The notes under the pieces are model-generated. The model was not told where the DNA came from, did not search any database, and saw nothing but the letters and a program-made list of their open reading frames with translations. From assembly GCA_036426205.1 (NCBI GenBank), contig CM071568.1:224046239-224110238 (forward strand): 64,000 nt of DNA, written 5' to 3'. Shown here piece after piece: positions 21,616 through 30,951 of the stretch (position 1 is its first letter; each line of letters begins with the position of its first letter). A program made the position numbers and the translations under genes. Source of the stretch: Ascaphus truei. Lineage: Eukaryota; Chordata; Amphibia; Anura; Ascaphidae.

Positions 21616-23181
21616 ATGTTTGTGAAGTCCGGAGACGAGGTCCTGGCCTGGGCTTTGAGGCAATACCTAGACCCTGGACAGGTAGTGGCGGTAGGAGGCA
21701 TTCCCGTAACTATACCCAAAATGAAGGTCCGGGAGTATATGTGTAAAATTCCTGAGTGGCCATGGACATGTGTCTTAGATGAGGAACAAGATCCCACATC
21801 CACATGGAAGACCATTCTTTTTGTAGTAACCCACATTGAGAATATATGCCTGGCAAAGGCACCGTCCGCACTGTTCATGCCCGGGGGCCCCTCAGAAGGG
21901 TACCCCCTAGTCTACGCAGACCAAGCAGGATGGCGTTTCCCGCCAAATCAGGAGAGCGCACGTGCTGCTGACTGTCAACCTGCACAGAAAGATGTTGCAA
22001 CAATCTGTCCGGGATTGGCGCGAAAATCAGAGCCCCTCCCCAGTGATGTGAGTGACTCAGAGCAGAGCCAGAACCACTCCCTTGTAGAAAGTGCCCTTCC
22101 TACAGATTCCACCAGGGGGAGCAAACACTGTAATCTGCAACCATACGTTGACGCCGTGCTAGACTGTTTGATTTCTGAAGATGTGTATTCCGATGTTGCG
22201 GACCCTGCTGTGGGCCCGTGTGCCCTTCGATGGTCAGTCCGACCTACTACAGAGGTACCCTCGGTCCTAGAATGGGGACCAGTACCTAACGCCGACAAGG
22301 GTGAGTCGACTGCCCCAGGGGTGTCGGGGGTGAGCCTCCAGGTGACCGCGGAGCACGATGGCTCCTTAAGTCTGGTCGCCCGGGTGAAGGGTTCCCCTCT
22401 GCATCGCGTCCTGGCGGAGGTGTCCTCACTAGAAGATAGCTGTCCAGTGGTGCGAGTGGACCAGTGCCCACTGCCTATCGTGCCAGAAGAAAAGAAACCC
22501 ATCGCAAGCCAGCCGAGTGGTAAGGAACCCCCTTGCCCCCCACAGGCTCCGATGGAGGTGGCCGTGAAGAAGGCCAGAGTTGCGGCTTCTGAGCGGAGTG
22601 TGAGCCCGTGTGCTCCGACACAAGTGGTCCCAGGACTGGGATCCAACGCTCCCGAAGTTCGAGTCAGTGAGTGGACTGTCCCAGAAGAGTTGGGGACAGG
22701 TTCCGATACCACCAAGGTGGGAACTGACAGCGTCCCCGAGGACCTGTTGGACACCGTGAATCACCGCAGTGGTAAGGTATCTACCCTTTACCCCCTGTCA
22801 GGTGAAACAGAGACTTTGCTGAAAGAGAAGCGGCACATCCGCCAAGTAGTGGACCGTGGGAAAGGTCTTGGCCGCCTGGCCTGCTGTTTCCAAGGCGTGG
22901 ATGACCAGGTAAAGACCGGGTTGAAAGACACTGTGCTATTCCTTCCACCAGGGGGAGGAAGTAGTACTGAACCAGTGACTGTCACCCCAGAGTGTGCTCT
23001 TCAAGAGAATTTTCTGGGAGAGGCTCACGGACGCACAAGTGAGGTACCCCCACATGATCAGTTAGGGGCACCCCACAAATGGTTCACCCACACTACATAT
23101 GAGATTGGGTGGGGTGGAATACCCGTTACATTTGGAGGCGCTGCTGAGATACACCTGGGGTGCCCTGTCCATTTTTTCTAA
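21616..23181 (+). CDS. Gag-like ORF, internal copy 1
   Basis: ATG at 21616 in the first internal region; the frame stays open through the LTR remnant to TAA at 23179. The first 100 residues (EVLAWALRQYLDPGQVVAV, then GGIPVTIP, STWKTILFVV, PGGPSEGYPLVYA) align in order with the N-terminal gag of the 46-52 kb element (DWAWQM, HVVAVTQVP, KWNTLLV, PPGGSPFVYPL). That N-terminus belongs to the PNMA-like type of Ty3/gypsy gag. The remainder is Pro/Ser/Glu-rich with no capsid core or zinc knuckle seen. It may encode a truncated gag that packages element RNA (inference). Copy 1 keeps about 160 bp (about 22661-22815) absent from copy 2. Confidence 0.6.
   Translation: MFVKSGDEVLAWALRQYLDPGQVVAVGGIPVTIPKMKVREYMCKIPEWPWTCVLDEEQDPTSTWKTILFVVTHIENICLAKAPSALFMPGGPSEGYPLVYADQAGWRFPPNQESARAADCQPAQKDVATICPGLARKSEPLPSDVSDSEQSQNHSLVESALPTDSTRGSKHCNLQPYVDAVLDCLISEDVYSDVADPAVGPCALRWSVRPTTEVPSVLEWGPVPNADKGESTAPGVSGVSLQVTAEHDGSLSLVARVKGSPLHRVLAEVSSLEDSCPVVRVDQCPLPIVPEEKKPIASQPSGKEPPCPPQAPMEVAVKKARVAASERSVSPCAPTQVVPGLGSNAPEVRVSEWTVPEELGTGSDTTKVGTDSVPEDLLDTVNHRSGKVSTLYPLSGETETLLKEKRHIRQVVDRGKGLGRLACCFQGVDDQVKTGLKDTVLFLPPGGGSSTEPVTVTPECALQENFLGEAHGRTSEVPPHDQLGAPHKWFTHTTYEIGWGGIPVTFGGAAEIHLGCPVHFF
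23084..23130 (+). repeat. Middle LTR remnant
   Basis: 47 bp equal to the last 47 bp of both flanking LTRs (tcacccacactacatatgag ... cccgttaca), placed between the two internal copies and followed by a second primer-binding motif. Confidence 0.85.
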
Positions 23182-23207
23182 ATTGTCCCGTCCCTATTTT
23201 TGTCACC

Positions 23208-24700
23208 ATGTTTGTGAAGTCCGGAGACGAGGTCCTGGCCTGGGCTTTGAGGCAATACCTAGACCCTGGACAGGTAGTGGCGGTAGGAGGCATTCCCGTA
23301 ACTATACCCAAAATGAAGGTCCGGGAGTATATGTGTAAAATTCCTGAGTGGCCATGGACATGTGTCTTAGATGAGGAGCAAGATCCCACGTCCACATGGA
23401 AAACCATTCTTTTTGTAGTAACCCACACTGAGAATATATGCCTGGCAAAGGCACCGTCCGCACTGTTCATGCCAGGGGGCCCCTCAGAAGGGTACCCCCT
23501 AGTCTACGCAGACCAAGCAGGATGGCGTTTCCCGCCAAATCAGGAGAGCGCACGTGCTGCTGACTGTCAACCTGCACAGAAAGATGTTGCAACAATCTGT
23601 CCGGGATTGGCGCGAAAATCAGAGCCCCTCCCCAGTGATGTGAGTGACTCAGAGCAGAGCCAGAACCACTCCCTTGTAGAAAGTGCCCTTCCTACAGATT
23701 CCACCAGGGGGAGTAAACACTGTAATCTGCAACCATACGTTGACGCCGTGCTAGACTGTTTGATTTCGGAAGAGGTGTATTCCGATGTTGCGGACCCTGC
23801 TGTGGGCCCGTGTGCCCTTCGATGGTCAGCCAGACCTACTGCAGAGGTACCATCGGTCCTAGGCTTGGGACCAGTACCTACAGACGACAAGGGTGAGTCG
23901 ACTGCCCCAGGGGTGTTGGGGGTGAGCCTCCAGGTGACTGCGGAGCACGATGGCTTCTTAAGTCTGGTCGCCCGGGCGAAGGGCTCCCCTCTGCATCGCG
24001 TCCTGGAGGAGGTGTCCTCATTAGAAGATAGCTGTCCAGTGGTGCGAGTGGACCAGTGCCCACTGCCTATCGTGCCAGAAGAAGAGAAACCCATCGCAAG
24101 CCAGCCGAGTGGTAAGGAACCCCCTTGCCCCCCACAGGCTCCGATGGAGGTGGCCGTGAAGAAGGCCAGAGTTGCGGCTTCTGAGCGGAGTGTGAGCCCG
24201 TGTGCTCCGACACAAGTGGTCCCAGGACTGGGATCCAACGCTCCCGAAGTTACTTTGCTGAAAGAGAAGCGGCCCATCCGCCAAGTAGTGGACCGTGGGA
24301 AAGGTCTTGGCCGCCTGGCCTGCTGTTTCCAAGGCGTGGATGACCAGGTAAAGACCGGGTTGAAAGACACTGTGCTATTCCTTCCACCAGGGGGAGGAAG
24401 TAGTACTGAACCAGTGACTGTCACCCCAGAGTGTGCTCTTCAAGAGAATTTTCTGGGAGAGGCTCACGGACGCAAAAGTGAGGTACCCCCACATGATCAG
24501 TTAGGGGCACCCCACAAATGGTCTCAGCTAGCCTCGGGAATTATGGGGTGTGATGTGACATGTGTTGGTGAGGTTAAAGCCGATCTGTTAAGTGTACGGG
24601 GTATGCCATGCCAATTGTCAGTGTGTGAAATTGTGCCCTGCTATGTCGTTCCCCAAGCGAGGGCGTTGGGTGTTTCACCAGGGGGAGAGTGTAGCCAGGT
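23208..24700 (+). CDS. Gag-like ORF, internal copy 2
   Basis: ATG at 23208. Same N-terminal gag-like domain as copy 1, with a few substitutions (for example HIENI versus HTENI), and lacking the roughly 160-bp segment after VPGLGSNAPEV. The deletion keeps the frame. The frame runs on through the polypurine tract into the 3' LTR as far as 25349, so the natural C-terminus is uncertain; I end the call at the LTR start. The long antisense ORFs over both copies reflect low stop density and are not called. Confidence 0.55.
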
Positions 24701-26914
24701 CACCCTTTGCCCCCTGCGACCCCCTCGGGAGCCTCCGTGGGCACAAGCGATGCCGGGTACTGCCGGAGGCCAGCGGCAGACCCGACGGCCATCCCAAGGG
24801 TGGGGGCCGTTGCAGGGAGCGGTGCGCTGTCTCCGCGAGCAGGCCGGTTGCCGGGGACGCGATCGGGCCGTTGTTAAGGCCGCGGTCGCGTCTCTAAGGT
24901 CCCGGCGGCCGGCGAGGAGAGCGCCGCCATTTCGCAACCACTCGCGCATGCGCAGTGATCGCGCGATTGTAGGAGTAAGCCGAGATAGTCGCGCATGCGC
25001 AGAAGATCGCGCGAGGGCAGGGAACAGTTGCGTGAGGGCAGGGAAGGCGCAGGAGAGTCGCGTGAGAGTAGGGATAGATAGTGAGAGGTTGTGGCGGCCA
25101 TTAGGGGTTAGTGTAGGTGCAGGAAAGGCGCGCACGCGGCCCCAATGTAAGTACAGCCTCCACGGGACTACAATTCCCATGAGGCTTAGGGCCAAGCACA
25201 TCAGGTGCTTCATAGGAGCCAATAGGGCTGCAGGACTGCCCTGGAGGAAAGGATACATTTCGCGGGCTTGCACCACGCTAGTCAGTCAGCGGAGGGACCC
25301 TGTGAAGGAAGGAGGTAGGGTACAGGAGAGAGGGACTCCCCTGTATTAGGCCAGCACCCCTTTGGTCCAGGATAGCTCAGCTCCCCAGTAAGGTGAGTGT
25401 TGCCAGGGGCAGCCCTCAGGTTAGGGACCCTGCCACTTACATTAGTGGGAGCTGAGAGAAGGAAGTCTGCAGTTAGAGAGTTGAAGTCAGGGAGCTGTTA
25501 GGGAAGTAGGGTGTAGGGAGCGAGTGCAGCTTCTGCCCCATATAGGTACCTACACTCCAGGTAGACCCCAACTCCCCACTAGTTGGGTGGGTAACTGTTG
25601 AAGAAGGTGATAGAGAGTTGGAGCTAGAGTGCTGTGAGGGAAGAAGGGTGCGGGGAGTGAGAGCAGCTCCTGCACCCCATAGGTACCCACACCCCAGGTA
25701 GGCCCCAACTCCCCCCGCTAGCGTAGTGGGTTAAGTACTGAGGGAGGCCCAAGATAGGGACGCTGCCCTTAGTGTTGTTAGAGTGCTGTCTTGTTAGGGT
25801 CACAGCGAGCAGTGCTGTGAGGTCTGATAGGCAGGCACCTTGTTGCGCAGCACGTTGACTGCCAAGCTTCCAGTGAATTACAGCTTGCGGCGGTAGGCGC
25901 TGGGACTAGTTAGAGAGTAGTGGGTCTGGAGGAAAGGCTATAGCTGTTCTAGTCACCTTGAGGTAGCGCTAGGGGTAGGATGCCTGAAGGGATAGCCTGT
26001 TAACGAGGTCAGGAATTCTGGAGAGGATCTGCACTAGGCTAGCCAACAGTAGGTAGACGCCCAAGTACTGCATGGAAGAGTACTCTAGTCCATTCCAGAT
26101 CACTTACCGAAGGGACTTGGGTAGTAAGGGGAGTGGGACAGGTCATCACCCCTGCAGGCCCTAGGAGTTCCCCAAGCCACTACAGGTTGCTGTACTACAG
26201 GGACAGGCCCTAGGTTAGGGTTCCTGTCACGTTAGTACCACTTATATAGATAGGGACACAGCGGCTGCTGCTGTTCCTGAGGAAGCGGTTGGACCCACGT
26301 TGGGGTCCTCAGAGACGATTCCAGAGTGGGATCGCCCTAGCGGTCCGCACGTGCAAGGAGTTCGGTTGGAGGATCAGACGGACTCATCACACGTCTGACC
26401 CTTTGAGAAGTCTGTTGCTGACCCGAGCACCGGAGTGCTCGGCAGGTATTATACCATCACATGTGCACCAACAGGCCTATAGGTTCTTAGTGACTGCGCA
26501 GTCACCCATTGACTATCTCTGTAGGAGTACGGGACATTGGGTGGGGTTCTTGGAACACTGGGTGGGATCACCTAGTGTTTGGGAATCGTCCTGCGAGACG
26601 TCACTGTTAGTGTCTCACCGTGAGAGAGACACAGGTTATCATTATTATTCGTTAGTAAAGTCCTTAGTTATATAATCACTGTGTGTGTGGTTTCTGATTG
26701 GGTTCCTATGTAGGGTCATTCTACACTTCCATAGAATCCTACACAGGTGGAGGCGCTGAAAGAAGATTCGTTCCAGAGGATTCACCCCAGGCTCTCACTA
26801 GCGGAGGCTCAGACCTCCTGTGAGCCTGCAGGTATACGCACCACACCGGTAACACCGCATGTTCTACTCACCCACACTACATATGAGATTGGGTGGGGTG
26901 GAATACCCGTTACA
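24690..26914 (+). repeat. 3' LTR, 2.2 kb
   Basis: Starts TGTAGCC after gggggagag, ends CCCGTTACA before CGTA. It contains GCGCCGCCATTT (24921-24932), two GCGCATGCGC sites (24945-24954, 24991-25000) and an internal TGGAGGCGCTG (26748-26758) after acacagg. Long for a gypsy LTR. The ORFs within it have no family features. Confidence 0.85.
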
Positions 26915-27022
26915 CGTACATCAATAAAATTATTTTAAGAGCATGTCATTTTATGGGTACATGATACTGTAGCACGTAGTAGTGTAGTGTAGCACGTAGA
27001 TAGCTATAGTAGTGGATAGAGT

Positions 27023-27055
27023 CTGATGAAGTAGAGGTACACTATGAAACATGTT
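27023..27055 (+). ncRNA. Hammerhead-like motif, helix I absent
   Basis: CTGATGA (27023-27029), helix II GTAG/CTAT with a 7-nt loop, GAAA (27046-27049), then AC-AT-GT and a GTT triplet. It has the same layout as the ribozyme at 3844, including the extra A after the first box. The flanks do not pair as helix I, so it is probably a dead relic of a Penelope ribozyme. Confidence 0.5.
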
Positions 27056-27870
27056 AATGTTTTTTTTTTTGTCCTAGACCTATATGGACTAGGTCCATTA
27101 GTCTCTACCCACTTCTATAGCTATCTGCTTGCGGCTATTATATTTGGCTAATCTGACGGTCCGGTGTCTGATCGCTGCCTAGCGACGTGATACCAGTGAT
27201 GTCATCAGCCAGTCCACTGGAAGCTTTCGGCTTGATCGCCAGTAGTGTGGGAGCCTTATTATTATCAACATAGACACGCCAGGTTTCCACAATGTCCATA
27301 GAAGTTGTCGGCGTCACAGCAATAGACGCTCGGGATCCAGGCTGCTTGGAACTAAAGACTTGTCTGCATACCCGATCGGAGGAACACCGACGGTGTTTGT
27401 CAGGGACGTGAGAGGAGGCTGTGTGCTATTGTGGTAACGTATCCATAACATGACATGCTGTTAAAGAATCTTATTGATGTACGTGCGATAATCACCTGCC
27501 TTATCACAATTGAATGTATCAATATTACACTTGTGCGCTATCTTTTTTTTTTTCTACCAGTATCTGAGATGACGAGCCATATTGTTATGGTCTAGCAGCA
27601 GACTCCCATAGTACTTCATGGATTTGTGGTTACTTGATAATAGTAAGTATCGTTTTCCATATGTAACACTGTTTTTACGTTTAGGTGTAGTTTCTATCAC
27701 TTGTTTGGCATTATAAACACTTAATGCTTCATAGTTTTGTCCCATAGTAGCTTCTGGGCAAGTGTTAGCCCACAGCCCACTAGTATATATTATTTCTCAA
27801 ATATTCACAATTTGGTGCACGGTTATTTTTAACCTAGCCTTAGGCAAGGAACTGAAAAAAAGTGGCTGCA

Positions 27871-28744
27871 CTGTAACGCCACGGATATAGTAGACGCGCG
27901 TGGGACGGAGCGCATGGTATCATGCGCACCTGTTAGCCAAGCGATCTGTGGCCTGTGATGCTATAACGCTCGCGCTAACCACCAACAAGGCAGGACCCCG
28001 GCACTGAGGTGGAACGGCACAAAACCACGCACCCACAGCGGCGGAAGCGTGCCTGGAAGGTGGAATGTCTAGCGTTGCCAGGACTAGGTAGAAGATAGAG
28101 GGTTAAACGTGATACGCGCCGGATCCAGGGTTTGGAGAAGAGAGAATCGTCGTGGTCCGTTAGCCGTTGGTCTGGGAGTAAAGAAGGGAGGATAATCCGA
28201 TTCCGTGCAGCCGAGTCCAGGGGTTCCAGAGATAGCCGTAGTCGAGGGAGAGCCGAGGTCAGATTCCAGAGAGGGTTCAGGGACAAGCCGGTTTGGTACA
28301 CAAGAGGACACTGCAAGACAAAGCACAGGGAAGGGAGCACGGCACAACTACGGACAGCAACGAGGCTACGAAGGTTTATGCTGAGCGAAGACTGAGTGAG
28401 AGCGTAGGGTATTTGTAGGGAGGAGAACCAATGGGAGGCGGGTCTGAGGTGCGGTCCCAGCAGAAGCTGGGATAGCACACAGGAGACAAGGGAATTACTG
28501 GTGCTTGACGTGAAGCTGGGGAGCGTTGCGCGAGTGCGCTGTGCGCGAGGGGGAGGCGAGACATCAGCAGAGGTGGAGCTGAGCTCCGTGGGGATGGAAT
28601 AAGAAGCCCGCGTGCGCACGCGCTCTAAGCAGAGCGGGTGTGCGCGCACCGGCGGAGAGAGGGGCGGAGGCACCAGCGGCTACGGTACCATGAAGAGGTA
28701 AGGAGGGAACACACCATAAGGGACGTGTTCCCCAATTCCTTACA
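27871..28744. mobile_element. Possible solo LTR, GC-rich
   Basis: Bounded by tgtaacgccacgg and ...attccttaca, TG...CA ends like other LTRs. No clean target duplication (gctgcac versus gatgcac) and no coding signature. Long ORFs on the minus strand reflect composition. Confidence 0.35.
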
Positions 28745-28759
28745 GATGCACAGCGATGG

Positions 28760-28943
28760 AGAGTTGTGGCCGTGATGTAACGTGAGCAGTTTGCCCTCAT
28801 TGGCTGAACCGCACACGTGACCCGGCCTATGCACGACCAAATCAAAATTGTTTATCTGCCCGAGAATCGCGCGCTCTATGGCCTGCCTCATAGAGGTACG
28901 GCTTTTTGTTCGCCCCGCGGTCACAGGGAATATGGACGCAGCC
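28760..28943. mobile_element. GC-rich MITE fragment
   Basis: The right end tatggacgcagcc, followed by TTA, matches the ends at 40453 and 36262. It includes the family core gtttgccctcattggctgaa (28790-28810). The left end is unclear. Confidence 0.5.
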
Positions 28944-28952
28944 TTAGGCTAA

Positions 28953-29646
28953 GGCCCCGCTCCCAGAGTCAGCGCACCCGCACTGCAGACAGGCGGTGCG
29001 CTGACATACACAGACCGCGATATGCGGTCTGTAGGGAGCGGGAGCCGGAGCGGGAGGTGGGCGGGAGTGGGAGGTTTGACAGGGAGGTGGGGCGTGGCTT
29101 GAGCGGAGGGACCCGCTACTCTCCCCCACCTCCCTCCACGGACTCGGGCTGGAGCTGCTGAGGGTAAGTATTAAACACACACACACGCAGGCACTCATAC
29201 ACACACACACACACACAGGCAGGCAGGCACTCACGCACTCATACACACACACACGCGCACACACAGGCAGGCACTCACGTACTCATACACACACACACAG
29301 ACAGAGGCAGGCACTCACGCACTCAGGCACACACATACACACACACAGACAGGCACGCACGCACTCAGACACACACACAGGCACTCACGCTTTCACTCCA
29401 CACTCCTCCCCGCTCCCCGAAGCCTCTCCTCCCGAAGCCTCCCCTCCCCATTGGCTCACAGCCACACCACATGACGCGTCAACGCTAGACATCACCATTT
29501 TCTTGTGTCCCCTAGCGGCTGACGCGCCACAGCGTGTGGTAAGCTGTGCCGCCAGGGGGGCCGGGACCAGCTCGCGAGGATTCCCCTGCTGGTGGGGAAC
29601 TCGCGACAAGGCCGCCCGCGCCAACGAGCGCAGCGGGACCGAGGCC
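28953..29646. mobile_element. GC-rich MITE containing CA repeats, TAA target duplication
   Basis: Left end GGCCCCGCTCCC, right end GGGACCGAGGCC, flanked by TAA (28950-28952 and 29647-29649). The interior at 29172-29390 is interrupted (CA)n with caggcactcacgc units. Confidence 0.6.
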
Positions 29647-29956
29647 TAAGTCTGATTTTAAAAGCAAAGCCTGATAAAATGATGTACCATTTGGTACCAG
29701 GAAACATGCAAAACAAAATTGCTAGGGAAATGACTCCTGTTACAATATGTAACAAAGTGTCAGTGGGTAAATAAGTTATTTATGTCTTGCAATGTGTATA
29801 TATGTAGTTTTATTTATATAGTACCAACAGTGTAGAATAAAAGAAAAGAAAATGTTATTGAGGACAGATGTTGCAGCAAAAAGAAGGAAAGTAGGGTGAA
29901 AATAATTATTGAGAGAGACTGTGGTGGGTGAAAGGGAAATGTTGCAGGCTTATAAG

Positions 29957-30789
29957 TGTAACCCATGTTCCCCCCCCCCCCCCCCCCCCCCTGGTCGCAG
30001 ATTGGACCTCTAGGGTGTAGTGAGGGCTGGTTACATGTATGTGGGTGGTGCGTACCTGTGAGGAACAGGAGGGCCTGAGTCTCCCGCAGTGGTATTGGGG
30101 ATAACAGGGACAGGCTTCTGGGGTATATGCCTGCATCTTCTTAGCAACGGTGCAGCGCCTCCATCTCTATAAGCCCCAGGGATATGGGGTGGGACTCTTA
30201 CAGAGAATTCCCTCTCAGGGAAGAGAGATCCCAATCTCACACAGTCTTGGTATAAAATCAGCAATGTCTTTATTGTCCTTGTAACAGCGGTACAGCACTC
30301 AGCAACAGCACAGTGCAACAGCAGCACAAAGAGTACAGGTGGTTTCCTCCTCCTCCTTTCCTCCAGAAGTACACCCTCAGGATGGTCTGTGGGGTCTTTG
30401 CTCCCTGCCTCCACCCCAAACGGGTGGGGCTAGCTCTTCCCTCACCCCCTAGGCAGGGTGAGGGAATTGGTCCACCTCCAGCTAACTAGGCCTGCTCCTC
30501 TGGACCTAGCTAGCTCACACAGTCTGACGTCCGTCAGACACTCCAGCAATAACTAACACACAGAACACAGGAACTGCAACTAAATTGAGACAGCCCTGCC
30601 CATCATGATGTCAGCAGGCCCCTCCCCTGTGTCTCTGCCTTTCCACACAGAGTCAGGGGGCCTACCTCCACCAATCACGGCAGGGCTTGAAGCGGGGGAA
30701 ACCCATGATAGCTACTGGCGGCCTGCCCTTAGCAGGACTTACACCAGTAGGAGAAAGATATATAGCCCCCATTTCTTACCAGGGCTACA
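29957..30789 (-). repeat. 3' LTR of the unknown-ORF element
   Basis: Minus orientation: starts TGTAGCCC at 30789, ends GGGTTACA at 29957. Contains a C/G homopolymer run (29970-29991), the motif TGGAGGCGCTGCA (30151-30163, minus) and a TATA-like ctatatatc near 30760. Confidence 0.85.
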
Positions 30790-30951
30790 CTCTCCCTCAG
30801 GTGGAATCCAATGGTCCCCACTTGGACCTAATTTAGCAGCACCATCCTACAGGTGAACAATCTGGGAAACAAAACACAATTGATTAGTGCAGATAATCAG
30901 ACCATGGTGTAACAATGCAGAGGTACCTCCCAACGTGGAGAACCTAACTCC

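Larger units (their letters stand above)
21206..26914 (+). mobile_element. Composite non-autonomous LTR retroelement, LTR-int-(LTR remnant)-int-LTR
   Basis: The whole 5.7 kb is bracketed by CGTA (21202-21205 and 26915-26918), so it arose from one insertion. Order: 5' LTR deleted to 332 bp (21206-21537), internal region 1 (21538-23083), a 47-bp remnant of the LTR 3' end (23084-23130), internal region 2 (23131-24689), and a long 3' LTR (24690-26914). The primer-binding motif TGGAGGCGCTGCTGAGAT follows the first two LTR ends (21540, 23133). The polypurine tract gggggagag precedes the 3' LTR. No protease, RT or integrase is encoded. Confidence 0.85.
21131..27550. mobile_element. Foldback element with about 130-150-bp inverted arms, split by LTR element
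   Basis: The left arm (21131-21205, continued at 26915-26975 after the LTR insertion) is the inverse of the right arm (27430-27550). Shared strings include ttcaattgtgataaggca, atcgcacgtacatcaataa and agcatgtcat. The loop is about 450 bp and holds a hammerhead-like motif. Removing 21206-26914 plus one CGTA restores a continuous left arm. Confidence 0.75.

Noticed and set aside
21975..24424. Long antisense ORFs (259 and 285 codons) across the composite LTR element
   Set aside because: They lie opposite the gag-like frames, repeat in both internal copies for that reason, and have no family features.
25350..26280. Extension of gag-like ORF 2 into the 3' LTR as a real C-terminus
   Set aside because: The frame crosses the polypurine tract and LTR start. 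Open frame there is most simply due to GC-rich composition.
28816..29161. GC-rich ORFs at 28.5-29.2 kb as host exons
   Set aside because: They overlap MITE ends and CA repeats, have no splice context and no recognised domain.
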